Positions 25,691-34,978 of a stretch of DNA of 37,669 nucleotides are shown in pieces; position 1 is the first letter of the stretch; each line of letters begins with the position of its first letter. The notes under the pieces are model-generated. The model worked only from the letters and a program-made list of their open reading frames with translations. It searched no databases and was not told where the DNA came from. The position numbers and the translations under genes were made by a program. This DNA comes from Planctomycetota bacterium (lineage in GTDB: Bacteria > Planctomycetota > Phycisphaerae > Sedimentisphaerales > Anaerohalosphaeraceae): contig DUZQ01000027.1 of NCBI GenBank assembly GCA_013349435.1, positions 1-37,669 of the forward strand. The letters run 5' to 3'.

Positions 25691-26098
25691 ATCGCATTTG
25701 ACGGGGGCTTTGAGGTGACAAAGACCTATAACATTCGTTTCCAAACCGCCTAAACAAAACACCACCTTTATCGGTAGTCGCACTGTTGAGACGCTTTCGG
25801 CATGAGGTGCTTTGATGCAGTTTCGAGCCGAATGACCGGGCGTTCAAGAATTAGGGTGTAAAAAAAATCAACTCTGCTTCATTCTGAGTGTCAAATTTTG
25901 CAACGTGGCTCCGGACTATTTGACACGGCCGCTTTTTGGATACCGGTTTTTGGGCGGTTTTATACTATATCGGCCTTTTAGGTACGCTGATTGCACACAT
26001 CAATAATGAAGCGTAAACAGGATTTTGATTCTTCGCCCTGTTAATGGCTCAGGGCTTATAATGACGTGGCCTAGCCTAACATAATAATAGAGATTAAT

Positions 26099-26281
26099 AT
26101 GGATTATGCGAAGGCAAAATGGGTTCGGAAATACACTGAAAGGGCGTTTGCCTGCTGGCGGGGCCGGACGCACACCGTCTCGGTATCGCAGCAGTACCGC
26201 CGTCAACTCGAAACCGACCTTGCCAAGCACTATGACGACCCGTTGAAGAAGGAGTTTGTGGAAAAAACATGGGTCGTCTGA
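26099..26281 (+). CDS. Small hypothetical protein
   Basis: 60 residues, MDYAKAKWVRKYTERAFACW at the start, mixed charged and aromatic, with no membrane segment or known motif. The ribosome site is weak (GAGATTAAT before ATG). A gap of about 490 bases would otherwise be empty here, and it converges with the next gene with only 8 bases between stops. It may be real or chance. Confidence 0.3.
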   Translation: MDYAKAKWVRKYTERAFACWRGRTHTVSVSQQYRRQLETDLAKHYDDPLKKEFVEKTWVV

Positions 26282-26289
26282 CGTTGTCG

Positions 26290-26826
26290 CTATTGTGTTT
26301 GTCGGCTGTCTCCAAGCCGGGCAACTGCGTACACCAGTGCCCCCAAAAGTCCCGTAAGCAGCCCGAGTGCTATCCATAAACCCGAACCGGCATTTCGTCT
26401 GCGAATGTCCTGATATACCCAGACGCCGACCAGGATGTGAACGACAAAGCAGACAGCAAGCAGGGGGAACATATTTCTTCTTCGGCCAAGGGTAAAAAAG
26501 GGCGGCTGCTTGTGTGGGGAGCGTTTTTTCTTGAGAGCCATCCGGTTTTTTTCCAACTCAATCTCCCTCATTTTTTGCTCGAAGTCCATTTCCCTTTCAA
26601 GCTTCATTAGCTCGATTTTTCGTCTCTCAAGCTCGATTTGTCGACTTTGCCGGCCGAAGTCCATCTGGGCTTGATGCTGCCGCTCTTCCAACTCCATTTT
26701 GTGCATATAGATTTCGTGCTCTATCGCTTCTTCGGGCCTTGGTTCACCCTCGAAATGCTCCTGGGCAAAAATCGCCGGTGTTAAGAAAAGGGATGTTAAA
26801 ATTGTGATTAGCAGATATCTGTTCAT
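26290..26826 (-). CDS. Secreted/membrane coiled-coil protein
   Basis: About 178 residues, family not recognised. The start at 26826 follows a good TCTGGAGAG ribosome site and opens on a signal peptide (MNRYLLITILTSLFLTPAIFAQ). Residues about 25-115 are a highly charged helix rich in Glu, Lys, Arg and Met, with repeated RxxELExxKxEL-like heptads, a clear coiled coil. Two hydrophobic segments follow (MFPLLAVCFVVHILVGVWVY and LWIALGLLTGLLGALVYAV) with a short basic link QDIRRRNAGSG. The tail resembles small PLDc_N-like or two-helix membrane modules. It may pair with a membrane partner through the coiled coil. Confidence 0.65.
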   Translation of the reverse strand: MNRYLLITILTSLFLTPAIFAQEHFEGEPRPEEAIEHEIYMHKMELEERQHQAQMDFGRQSRQIELERRKIELMKLEREMDFEQKMREIELEKNRMALKKKRSPHKQPPFFTLGRRRNMFPLLAVCFVVHILVGVWVYQDIRRRNAGSGLWIALGLLTGLLGALVYAVARLGDSRQTQ

Positions 26827-26953
26827 TTTATCTCTCCAGATAAAACCCATTATTGTAAAAAACGTATTCGGCTACTTTTTTGAAAAAGTGCCCCAGAGGA
26901 TATTTCATCGCCTTGCTGACTTTATATATTAACGTAAAAAAAGCGTTCGGCAA

Positions 26954-26981
26954 TTGTTTTTGGCATTTTTTTTGTTATAAT
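26954..26981 (+). promoter_or_regulatory. Promoter of the MBL-fold gene
   Basis: TTGTTT, 16 bases, TATAAT (perfect -10), with the gene start about 28 bases after the -10 box and an AAGGTG ribosome site between. Confidence 0.5.
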
Positions 26982-27009
26982 GACGGGTAAAGATGTAAGG
27001 TGAAAACAG

Positions 27010-27876
27010 ATGAACAGGTTCACCGTTTCGATCATTTTACTTTTCACTGCTGTTTTGACGGCGATAGTGATAATTCCCGCCTGGTGTGGAAAGAAGAAAG
27101 GGCAAGGTATGAAAGAGCAAAAGTCTTCTGTCGAGCAAGAGGGCCTTACAAATCCTGTTATTACAATTATTTGTGATAATAACCCGTACACGGAAGGCGT
27201 GCAAACGGCGTGGGGTTTTTCCTGTCTTATAACCGGTCTTGAGAAAACCATCCTTTTTGACACCGGCCCGGACGGCGGATTACTGCTCGACAATATGGAA
27301 AAATTAGCGGTTAATCCTCAAAGTATAGACACAGTCGTCCTTTCTCATATTCACGCCGACCATACCGGTGGGCTGCAAGGTTTTCTTGAAAGAAATTCAG
27401 ATGTAACCGTTTATATGCCGGTGTCCTTTGCCAGAAGTTTTAAGAGCCGGGTTCAACAGACGGGAGCGAAAATAGTCGAAACCGAGAAACCTCTGAAGAT
27501 TTTCGAAAATGTCTATTCCACAGGCCAGCTTGGAAGGTTGATAAAGGAGCAATCCCTAATCGTTGAGACGGAAAAAGGCCTGATAGTGATAACCGGCTGT
27601 GCACATCCGGGTATTGTCAGGATAATTGAGTCAGCCGGTAAGCTTCTGGAAAAGGACATTTTTATGGCAATGGGCGGCTTTCACCTGGAGTGGACGGGTA
27701 CAGGCAAAATTGAGAAAATCATCTCGGCTCTCAAGAAACTGGGCGTTCGTTATGCCGGCCCGTGCCATTGTTCGGGTGATAAAGCAAGAAACCTGTTCGA
27801 AAAACACTTCGGCCCGGAGTATAAGTATATAAATATCGGCGCCGGCAAGGTTATCAATATCGAGGATTTGAAATAA
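27010..27876 (+). CDS. MBL-fold metallohydrolase, DHPMP-synthase-like (COG1237 type)
   Basis: 288 residues. It has an N-terminal hydrophobic segment (FTVSIILLFTAVLTAIVIIPAW), either a signal or an anchor, so it probably acts outside the cytoplasm. The metallo-beta-lactamase core shows ILFDTGPDGGLLLDNM, the metal motif SHIHADHTGGLQG, ITGCAHPGIVRI and CHCSGDKARNLF. This combination is that of the COG1237 group, annotated after archaeal dihydropterin-RFAP synthase, although bacterial members with a signal segment have unknown substrates. It is a single gene with its own promoter. Confidence 0.82.
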   Translation: MNRFTVSIILLFTAVLTAIVIIPAWCGKKKGQGMKEQKSSVEQEGLTNPVITIICDNNPYTEGVQTAWGFSCLITGLEKTILFDTGPDGGLLLDNMEKLAVNPQSIDTVVLSHIHADHTGGLQGFLERNSDVTVYMPVSFARSFKSRVQQTGAKIVETEKPLKIFENVYSTGQLGRLIKEQSLIVETEKGLIVITGCAHPGIVRIIESAGKLLEKDIFMAMGGFHLEWTGTGKIEKIISALKKLGVRYAGPCHCSGDKARNLFEKHFGPEYKYINIGAGKVINIEDLK

Positions 27877-28012
27877 AAACCGGTTTCACCGGTCCTGCCC
27901 GAAGACCTTGGCGCATTCCTGACCTTGACAATTTCAACCACGTTCAATAGAATAATAATGATTTTAGCTCGTGAAATTCAATGAATCTTTCAATTATAAG
28001 GATAAAAGCCGG

Positions 28013-28780
28013 ATGTCTAAAAATGTATCAATGATTAGAATATTTCTGGTAGCGCTGCTGCCAATCGTTTTTATCCCCGCGTGCAGGAAATCGTCCCCCC
28101 AAAGTGCCGACAGTCCCGGCGCCGCCGACACTGAGACTGCCACCGCAACGGCCGATGCAGTCGAAGAGCCTTCGCAGGTGCAATTAGCTCCTGTTCCGAT
28201 TGAATTGCCGAGGCCGATGTTCGTGGGCACACCGCAGAATATTCGGGGCGTCAGCCGTCTGGCAAAGCCTCTCGGTAAGCCAAGGCCGCCGTTTCTGGCG
28301 CCGGCGGGGACCGAAAACCTCGCATTCGGTAAGCCTGTTTCCAGCAGCGATGAAGAACCCATTATCGGAGAGATAGAGTATATAACCGATGGAGACAAAA
28401 GCGCCGCCGACGGCAGCTACGTTGAGTTGGGGCCTTTTGTCCAGCACATCACGATTGACCTCGGCGCTGAATGCGAGATATATGCGGTGCTCTTGTGGCA
28501 CTATCACAAGCAGGCGCGAGTTTACTTTGATGTAATTGTTCAGGTCGCCAATGACCCGGATTTTATCACCGAAGTATCCACTTTGTTTAATAATGACGAT
28601 GATAATTCATCCGGCCTCGGTGCAGGACGGGACCTGCATTACGTCGAGACCCATGAGGGCAAACTCATTGACGCCAAAGGCACAAGAGCCCGCTATGTCC
28701 GCCTTTACAGCAAAGGTAATAACGCCAACGAACTTAACCACTATATCGAAGTGGAAGTGTTCGGCAAACCCGTAAAATGA
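28013..28780 (+). CDS. Lipoprotein with discoidin-like (F5/8-C) domain
   Basis: About 255 residues. A signal peptide ends in a lipobox (FIPAC), followed by a Ser/Pro/Ala/Thr-rich spacer. The C-terminal 150 residues start ENLAFGKPVSSSDEEP and continue DGDKSAADGSYVELG, HITIDLGAECEIYAVLLWHY, ARYVRLYSKG and HYIEVEVFG, the pattern of a galactose-binding-like jelly roll. It is probably tethered to a membrane and binds glycan or a surface partner. The start at 28013 is preferred to the in-frame ATG at 27971 because it leaves a normal-length signal peptide. Its stop overlaps the next gene's ATG (ATGA), so the two are translated together. Confidence 0.75.
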   Translation: MSKNVSMIRIFLVALLPIVFIPACRKSSPQSADSPGAADTETATATADAVEEPSQVQLAPVPIELPRPMFVGTPQNIRGVSRLAKPLGKPRPPFLAPAGTENLAFGKPVSSSDEEPIIGEIEYITDGDKSAADGSYVELGPFVQHITIDLGAECEIYAVLLWHYHKQARVYFDVIVQVANDPDFITEVSTLFNNDDDNSSGLGAGRDLHYVETHEGKLIDAKGTRARYVRLYSKGNNANELNHYIEVEVFGKPVK

Positions 28781-30369
28781 TATGGTCCAAAAAATGCTGC
28801 CTTGTTATTCTGGTTGTCGTAACGGTGGCTCTCACCTTGCGTGTGCCGCAACTTGCCAAAAGGCCCATGCACGGCGATGAAGCCGTTAACGCCGTAAAGT
28901 TCGGGGACCTCCTGCAGGAGGGTTTCTATCGCTACAATCCGAAAGAATACCACGGACCGGTTCTGAACTACTTTACTCTGATTGCGGCCTGGCCGGCCTC
29001 TGCCGGCAAACTTTCGGAAATCGGCGAGTTTACCCTGCGAATTGTGCCGGTTTTTTTTGGGATTCTTTTGGTCTTGATGCCTTTGCTGCTCACTCGCGGA
29101 CTGGGTGCGCCTGCCGCAGTCTTGGCAGCAGCCATTACCGCCATCTCACCAGCAATGGTCTTCTACAGCCGTTATTATATCCACGAAATGCTGCTGGTCT
29201 GTTTTACCTTTGGTGTAATAGTCTGCGGTTTCCGTTACACGCAAAACAGAAAGGCCGTGTGGGCGATATTAACCGGTCTGTTTGCAGGTTTGATGTATGC
29301 CACCAAGGAAACCTGCATCATCGCATTGGCTGCGATGCTGCTGTCCGTTTTGCTTGTTCTGATGCTTGAGCAGCTAACATTGCGAGCTGTCACAAAAGAA
29401 CTTGAATTCTCACATATCCTGGCGGGCCTGGCAACAGCCCTTGCGGTTTCGGCATTGCTTTATTCATCATTTTTTACACACCCAGCCGGTATCGCGGACT
29501 CGCTCAGGGCCTTCGGGATTTATTTGAACCGCGCCTCGCACAGCACGCTGCACATTCATCCTTGGTTCTACTATCTGAAGATGCTCATCTACTCCAGATA
29601 CGGTTCGGGGCCTGTCTGGAGTGAGGGGGTTATTATTGTATTAGCGTTGACAGGTTTTGTTGCTGCTTTTATAAAGAAATATTCCCAGACCGAAAATGTC
29701 TGTTTGGTACGTTTTATCGCTTTGTACACTTTTATAACAACCGTCATTTACTCTGCAATCGGCTACAAAACCCCATGGTGTATGCTGACTTTTCTGCACG
29801 GCATGATTATTCTGGCTGCCATTGGCGCAGCGTCCTTGATGCGACTTTGTCCGAATCTTTTCAGCCGTATAATCTTCGGTGTGGTGCTAACAGCCGTCGG
29901 CATTTGCCTTATATGGCAGGCGTACCAGTCAAGTTACACGTTTTGTTCCGATGTGAGAAATCCTTATGTTTACGCCCACACAACAGGCGATGTATTAAAG
30001 ATTGCCGAGCGGGTCGAACGGATGGCCCGGCTGCATCCGGACGGGCGAAATATGTACATCCAGGTCATCTGTCCGAACGATGACTATTGGCCGCTGCCGT
30101 GGTATCTGCGACGCCTGGGGCGTGTCGGTTGGTATGACAAAATCGATGCAAGTGCGCCGATTGCCCCACTAATAATCGCCTCACCCGCCGTCGAAGCCGC
30201 TCTCGGCAGGAGGCTGTATGAAACCGGCTCTGCAGGTGCCGGGAATCTCTACGTTCCGCTGTTTGAAAGGTATCTTGAGCTGAGACCAACCGTTGAGATA
30301 GCAGGATTTGTAACAAAAGACCTGTTGGACAAGTTCCAGGTGGTATATGATGACTCAGCCGACAAATAA
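28777..30369 (+). CDS. Agl23/TIGR03663-type membrane glycosyltransferase-like protein
   Basis: 530 residues with some ten membrane spans. It matches the TIGR03663 family (flippase-activity-associated Agl23), related to the PMT/GT39 mannosyltransferases. The first outer loop holds the acidic pair in KRPMHGDEAVNAVKF and the YHGPVLNYFT block; SRYYIHEMLLV and YATKETCII are also family-typical. It probably uses a lipid-linked sugar outside the inner membrane. The soluble C-terminus (about 400-530) contains NDDYWPLPWYLRRLG. It overlaps the lipoprotein by 4 bases and the ApbE gene by 23 bases, so all three form a compact operon. Confidence 0.8.
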   Translation: MIWSKKCCLVILVVVTVALTLRVPQLAKRPMHGDEAVNAVKFGDLLQEGFYRYNPKEYHGPVLNYFTLIAAWPASAGKLSEIGEFTLRIVPVFFGILLVLMPLLLTRGLGAPAAVLAAAITAISPAMVFYSRYYIHEMLLVCFTFGVIVCGFRYTQNRKAVWAILTGLFAGLMYATKETCIIALAAMLLSVLLVLMLEQLTLRAVTKELEFSHILAGLATALAVSALLYSSFFTHPAGIADSLRAFGIYLNRASHSTLHIHPWFYYLKMLIYSRYGSGPVWSEGVIIVLALTGFVAAFIKKYSQTENVCLVRFIALYTFITTVIYSAIGYKTPWCMLTFLHGMIILAAIGAASLMRLCPNLFSRIIFGVVLTAVGICLIWQAYQSSYTFCSDVRNPYVYAHTTGDVLKIAERVERMARLHPDGRNMYIQVICPNDDYWPLPWYLRRLGRVGWYDKIDASAPIAPLIIASPAVEAALGRRLYETGSAGAGNLYVPLFERYLELRPTVEIAGFVTKDLLDKFQVVYDDSADK

Positions 30370-31306
30370 CCGGTTCCCCGGCTGCATACCGGATTCAATG
30401 CCGGCTGCACATATTTTCTCAAAAGAGGCGATGGCGACGATTTTTGAGATATTCATTTTTAATGAGGACGAACATTATGCCGCCCAGGCGGCCTGGGCGG
30501 CCTTCGATGAGCTTGACGGAATCGAACAGAAGCTCAGCCGTTTCATTGAAAACAGTGACGTCTCCGAGATTAACAATCTTTCCGCAGGACAAAGTTTACA
30601 ACTCGGCCTCGATACCTTCCGCTGCCTTGGGCTTGCGGCGGAAATTTACGACCAAACAAACGGCGCCTTTGACGTTACGATTGGTTCTTTGTTGGACTGC
30701 CGGCTCGCTGAGGACAAAACATTACGCAATCCTTTAGTGCAGGAGCTTGGCCTTGCCCGCAGCCGAACCGGTATGAACCTGCTCAGACTGGACGAAGAAA
30801 ATCATACCCTGACTCTGTCAACAAGCGGCGTACAAATCGACCTCGGCGGCATCGGCAAAGGTTACGCCGTTGACCGAATGGCCGAGATATTGGCCGAATG
30901 GAGTATTTGCACAGCCTTGATTTGCGCAGGGAGAAGCTCGGTCCTGGCGCTTGGTTCGCCCCCGAAGACCGAAGGGTGGCCCGTTAAATTGACAAAACCA
31001 TGTAATACCGGGCAAATCCTGGAGCGACTCTTTTTGCGAGATGAGGCCGTGAGCGGCTCAGGGGTTCAAAAAGGGTACCACATAATCGACCCCCGGAGTG
31101 GCTCACCGGTCGAAAACAAACTTGCAGCCTGGGCTTTGGCCCCCGATGCCGCGACAGCAGACGCACTTTCGACCGCATTTATGGTTATGTCCTGCGACCA
31201 GATAAAAAACTACTGCCTGCGCCGGCCTGAGTATCAGGCCTTAATTATATTGCAACAAGAGGACCCGGAAACGCGACAAGACAGTATTCTGCATTTTAAC
31301 TTCTAA
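30347..31306 (+). CDS. apbE: FAD:protein FMN transferase, ApbE-like
   Basis: 319 residues, near the ApbE norm. It attaches FMN from FAD to a Thr or Ser of target proteins. The expected blocks are present: EAMATIFEIFIF, LSRFIENSDVSEIN, NGAFDVTIG, IDLGGIGKGYAVDRMAE, SGSGVQKGYHIIDPRSG and ATADALSTAFMV. No signal peptide or lipobox is seen, unlike many ApbE lipoproteins, so it may be cytoplasmic. The first ATG is at 30347; the second, at 30350, is better spaced from AGGTGG. No obvious flavinylated partner is in the window, though the complex I genes further on might need none. Confidence 0.85.
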   Translation: MMTQPTNNRFPGCIPDSMPAAHIFSKEAMATIFEIFIFNEDEHYAAQAAWAAFDELDGIEQKLSRFIENSDVSEINNLSAGQSLQLGLDTFRCLGLAAEIYDQTNGAFDVTIGSLLDCRLAEDKTLRNPLVQELGLARSRTGMNLLRLDEENHTLTLSTSGVQIDLGGIGKGYAVDRMAEILAEWSICTALICAGRSSVLALGSPPKTEGWPVKLTKPCNTGQILERLFLRDEAVSGSGVQKGYHIIDPRSGSPVENKLAAWALAPDAATADALSTAFMVMSCDQIKNYCLRRPEYQALIILQQEDPETRQDSILHFNF

Positions 31307-31479
31307 AAAAGTCCGATAACAGTTGGCTTGTCGGGTATAAACAGCCGATAAAGCCTTTTTTGATTAAGATAAGACCACAATTACCCGATTATTCGTATAA
31401 CAATCAGCCGGTTAACGCGCCAAAAAATGCGTCTGTTTTGTGCCCTTACACCAAAATTAAATCAAAAGGAATTTGAGCT

Positions 31480-34089
31480 ATGCAGACTGTAAGGACCTTT
31501 ACGGTAAAGCCTTCGCTGCCCGAACCTTTACAGGACTTAAAAGTGGTTGCGAACAACATGTTCTGGTCATGGAACGCCGAGATTATCGACCTGTTCAGAC
31601 GAATTGACTACGACCTGTGGAAACAGTACGTCCATAATCCCGTCAAGCTGCTCGGAAGCGTCTCACAGGCCCGGCTGGAGGATTTGGCGCGTAACGAGGG
31701 CTTTCTTTATCAATTGCAGCAGGCCGGCGAAAAGCTCAAAGAAACTCTCCATGCTCCAAGCTGGTTTGACAAGATATATGACAAAGGCCCCAGGCCGTTG
31801 ATAGCCTACTTCAGTGCCGAGTTCGGAATTCACGAATCTTTGCCGATTTACTCCGGCGGTCTGGGCATCCTTGCGGGAGATCACCTCAAAAGCGCCTCCG
31901 ACTTAGGTGTGCCTCTTGTCGGTGTGGGGCTGATGTATCAAAAAGGTTACTTCAGGCAATATCTGAACACTGACGGGTGGCAACAGGAACATTACATAGA
32001 CAACGACTTTCACAATATGCCGATAGAGCTTGTACGTAAAAAAAGCAACCGGCCCCTCACCGTAAGCGTTCAGTTCCCCGGTCGAAGCGTTGTTTCACAG
32101 ATATGGAAGGCCTCTGTGGGGCGGGTGTCCCTTTATCTGCTGGACACCAACATCCCGGCCAACTCGTCGCAGGACCGTGTTATTACCCAATCACTCTACG
32201 GCGGCGATATTGAGACACGAATAAGCCAGGAGATGGTACTTGGTATCGGCGGCCTCAAGGCGTTGTTTGCCATGGGTATTATACCCACCGTTTGCCATAT
32301 GAATGAAGGGCATGCGGCTTTTATGGCGCTCGAAAGGATAAGGCGTTTGCGAAGTAGCGCAGATATGACCTTTGAAGAAGCCGCAGAGGCATCACGCGCC
32401 GGTAATGTTTTCACGGTGCACACATGTGTGTCGGCGGGCAACGATGAGTTTGACCCTAAACTAATGGACAAGTATTTCGGACATTACTACGGAAAGCTGG
32501 GAATAAACCGGAAACAGTTTCTTGCCCTGGGCAGAATTAATGCTGATGATGATAATGAGATGTTTAAGATGCCCGTCCTTGCTATGCGTATGAGTTCCAG
32601 TCGCAATGCCGTTAGCCAGCTTCACGGCCAAATAACCCGAAAAATCTGGGCGGGCCTGTGGCCCCGGCTTCCGATTGATGAGGTGCCAATCAGGGCTATT
32701 ACCAACGGCGTGCATGCAAAAAGCTGGCTAAGTGCGGAGTTAAATTCCCTTTACGAAAGGTACCTCGGCTCCAACTGGTCGAACGAAGCGGTTGATAAGT
32801 CCATCTGGCACAACATCGACCAGGTACCGGATGAAGAGCTTTGGAGAATACACCAGCGATGCAAGGAACGGCTTGTGGGCTTTGTTCGGAAGCGGCTAAA
32901 ACAGCAGTTACAGAGGAAAGGAGCATTTCATGCCAGGCTCGGCTGGGCCGAGGAAGTCCTCGATCCCGAAGCCCTTACAATCGGTTTCGCCAGGAGATTT
33001 GCAACTTACAAAAGAGGCAATCTGTTGCTCAGAGACTCCCAGAGGCTCGCAAAGTTGTTGAATGATGTCGATAGACCCGTTCAGATTGTAATTGCCGGAA
33101 AGGCCCACCCACAGGATACCCAGGGCAAGGAGATAATCCGACAGGTGGTGCATTTTGCTTCACAGCCCGAAATTCGCAGACGGATGGTGTTCCTTGAGAA
33201 CTATGACATCGACATCGCCAGGTATTTTGTTCAGGGAGTTGACGTTTGGCTCAATAATCCCCGCCGGCCGATGGAGGCAAGCGGTACAAGCGGGATGAAG
33301 GCTGCGATAAACGCCGTTTTGAATATGAGTACCCTCGACGGGTGGTGGTGTGAAGGCTACACACCCGAGAACGGCTGGGTCATAGGTGCCGGTGAGGACT
33401 ACGAGGACACCGAGTACCAGGACGAGGTCGAATCGCAGGCGATATTCAATCTGCTTGAAAACGAAGTTGTTCCGCTATTTTATTCCCGCTCGGCGGACAA
33501 ATTGCCCCGGCCCTGGATTCGACGGATGAAGAGCACCATCAAGTGGTGTGCCCCGAGGTTTAACACCAACAGAATGGTTGCGGAATACACTCGTAAGTTT
33601 TATAATCCCGCCGCGGCAAAGTGGCAAAGCCTCACCGATAGTGCAATGGAAAAGGTAAAGGCGCTTTCGGCATGGAAGGCCGGCGTCCAGCAAGCCTGGC
33701 CTGATATAGCAATAGAAGATGTGAATGTCCACATCGATAACGGCGCGGATGTTTCCACGCTCAATGTCAAGGAGCCTCAGCTTGAGGTCGGCTCACAGTT
33801 GCAGGTCGAAGCCAAAGTTAAGCTGGGGCGGCTCAATCCTGATGATGTGGCCGTTGAGATTTATCACGGCCGAGTGGATTCAGCGGGGAACATCGAAAAC
33901 GGCCGGGTACAGAAAATGACCTATAAGGAAAACGGGAGCACTAATGGAGTGGCTCTGTTCGCCGGTGCTATACCCTGCAGGATATCGGGCCGGCACGGAT
34001 TTGCCCTTAGAATAATGCCCAGGCACGCCGACCTTGTTGAGCCTTACGAGCCTGGATTAATACTTTGGGAATCCCCGGGAAACTCATAG
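31480..34089 (+). CDS. glgP: Alpha-glucan (glycogen) phosphorylase, short TIGR02094 type
   Basis: 869 residues. It releases glucose 1-phosphate from glycogen or maltodextrin. The N-terminal DUF3417-like part contains NNMFWSWNAE; YFSAEFGIHESLPIYSGGLG is the usual entry to the catalytic domain, and VCHMNEGHAAF and FTVHTCVSAGNDEF follow. PLP should bind Lys607 in EASGTSGMKAAINAVLN. The last 170 residues are an extra C-terminal region seen in this subgroup. A ribosome site AAGGAA precedes the ATG. It stands alone, 173 bases after ApbE, and is followed by a terminator-like hairpin. Confidence 0.95.
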   Translation: MQTVRTFTVKPSLPEPLQDLKVVANNMFWSWNAEIIDLFRRIDYDLWKQYVHNPVKLLGSVSQARLEDLARNEGFLYQLQQAGEKLKETLHAPSWFDKIYDKGPRPLIAYFSAEFGIHESLPIYSGGLGILAGDHLKSASDLGVPLVGVGLMYQKGYFRQYLNTDGWQQEHYIDNDFHNMPIELVRKKSNRPLTVSVQFPGRSVVSQIWKASVGRVSLYLLDTNIPANSSQDRVITQSLYGGDIETRISQEMVLGIGGLKALFAMGIIPTVCHMNEGHAAFMALERIRRLRSSADMTFEEAAEASRAGNVFTVHTCVSAGNDEFDPKLMDKYFGHYYGKLGINRKQFLALGRINADDDNEMFKMPVLAMRMSSSRNAVSQLHGQITRKIWAGLWPRLPIDEVPIRAITNGVHAKSWLSAELNSLYERYLGSNWSNEAVDKSIWHNIDQVPDEELWRIHQRCKERLVGFVRKRLKQQLQRKGAFHARLGWAEEVLDPEALTIGFARRFATYKRGNLLLRDSQRLAKLLNDVDRPVQIVIAGKAHPQDTQGKEIIRQVVHFASQPEIRRRMVFLENYDIDIARYFVQGVDVWLNNPRRPMEASGTSGMKAAINAVLNMSTLDGWWCEGYTPENGWVIGAGEDYEDTEYQDEVESQAIFNLLENEVVPLFYSRSADKLPRPWIRRMKSTIKWCAPRFNTNRMVAEYTRKFYNPAAAKWQSLTDSAMEKVKALSAWKAGVQQAWPDIAIEDVNVHIDNGADVSTLNVKEPQLEVGSQLQVEAKVKLGRLNPDDVAVEIYHGRVDSAGNIENGRVQKMTYKENGSTNGVALFAGAIPCRISGRHGFALRIMPRHADLVEPYEPGLILWESPGNS

Positions 34090-34181
34090 TACAATCTAAA
34101 CGGTCCCCCGGTCATCTTCGCCAAATAATGCTACGCATTTGGGGCAGACCTGTTGAAAAAATCTCACCTTTAATGTGTATG

Positions 34182-34198
34182 AAAAGCCCGGCTTTTTT
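34182..34198 (+). terminator. Terminator after the phosphorylase gene
   Basis: AAAAGC-CCG-GCTTTT followed by more T. The stem is short but the T run is good. Confidence 0.45.
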
Positions 34199-34343
34199 AT
34201 TCTTGCTCCAGTTCTTTTAACATTTCTTCGAGGCTGCCGGTTAGATTCGACTCTACAGCTCACAAATTTGGATAAGGGGGAATTTTCAAAGATTTGACAA
34301 AAGCCGTAATTTTCTAAATAATGTCTGATAGATTAAGAAATTA

Positions 34344-34426
34344 TACCCTTAAGGGTAAAAATATTTGATACCGGCCGGTACCGGTAGGATTGGAGTCTGG
34401 CCGGGATAAAGGTTCCCGGCCGGGAA
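34344..34426. promoter_or_regulatory. Array of perfect palindromes upstream of the NikR-like gene
   Basis: Four perfect dyads stand in 83 bases: TACCCTTAAGGGTA (34344-34357), TACCGGCCGGTA (34369-34380), the overlapping CCGGTACCGG (34375-34384), and TTCCCGGCCGGGAA (34413-34426). GGCCGGGA (34399-34406) also pairs with 34414-34421. The first two share TACC...GGTA ends. They are candidate operators for the downstream regulator or another protein; the known E. coli NikR site GTATGA-N16-TCATAC is not seen. Confidence 0.5.
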
Positions 34427-34442
34427 CGAACGCAGACATTCA

Positions 34443-34465
34443 GATGTCGGCTCAATAGCGACATC
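34443..34465 (+). promoter_or_regulatory. Hairpin just before the nikR ribosome site
   Basis: GATGTCG (34443-34449) pairs exactly with CGACATC (34459-34465) around a 9-base loop, directly before AAGGAG. It could influence translation or be an operator half-site pair. Confidence 0.4.
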
Positions 34466-34478
34466 AAGGAGAATTGAA

Positions 34479-34898
34479 ATGAGTAAAACCGAACGCGTTG
34501 GGGTATCGTTAGACAAAAAATTGCTTTCGATGTTTGACGAGTTAATTCGTAAACAGGGCTATTCAAATCGCTCCGAGGCGATTAGGGATTTGATTCGCAG
34601 CCGTTTATCTGAAAAGCAGTTGTCGGAACCAACGGCCCGGGCGGTAGCAGGAGTTTTTCTGGTTTATGACCATCATTCGACGCAACTGTCCAACAGGCTG
34701 GTAGCTCTTCAGCATGACCATTTATTGCAGGTAATCGCCTCTACCCACGTACATCTGAATCACAATAACTGCCTTGAGGTTATAATACTGAAAGGCAAAG
34801 TTAAAGAAATTGAAAAGCTGGCTAATAATATAACCTGCCTGAAGGGCGTTAAGCTCAGTCGAATGAACATAATGACAACGGGGGAAAAGCTTACATAA
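34479..34898 (+). CDS. nikR: Nickel-responsive regulator NikR
   Basis: 139 residues, the normal NikR length. The N-terminus (ERVGVSLDKKLLSMFDELI...SNRSEAIRDLIR) is a ribbon-helix-helix DNA-binding domain. The C-terminal ACT-like domain holds the nickel ligands His79, His90, His92 and Cys98, spaced as His76, His87, His89 and Cys95 in E. coli NikR. With nickel bound, it should repress nickel-uptake genes or activate others. None is in view, although palindromes upstream suggest self-control. The ATG follows AAGGAG by seven bases. Confidence 0.9.
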   Translation: MSKTERVGVSLDKKLLSMFDELIRKQGYSNRSEAIRDLIRSRLSEKQLSEPTARAVAGVFLVYDHHSTQLSNRLVALQHDHLLQVIASTHVHLNHNNCLEVIILKGKVKEIEKLANNITCLKGVKLSRMNIMTTGEKLT

Positions 34899-34978
34899 AT
34901 CTTTTCATTTCCTGTGATAAGGACAAGGCCGATATTTTTTTTGCAGTTTTTTGGAAAAAATAATCTGAGTCGGAATAA

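Noticed and set aside
25606..25860. CIRCE or heat-shock promoter before the Hsp70 operon
   Set aside because: No TTAGCACTC-N9-GAGTGCTAA repeat and no sigma-32-like boxes; only an ordinary promoter is seen.
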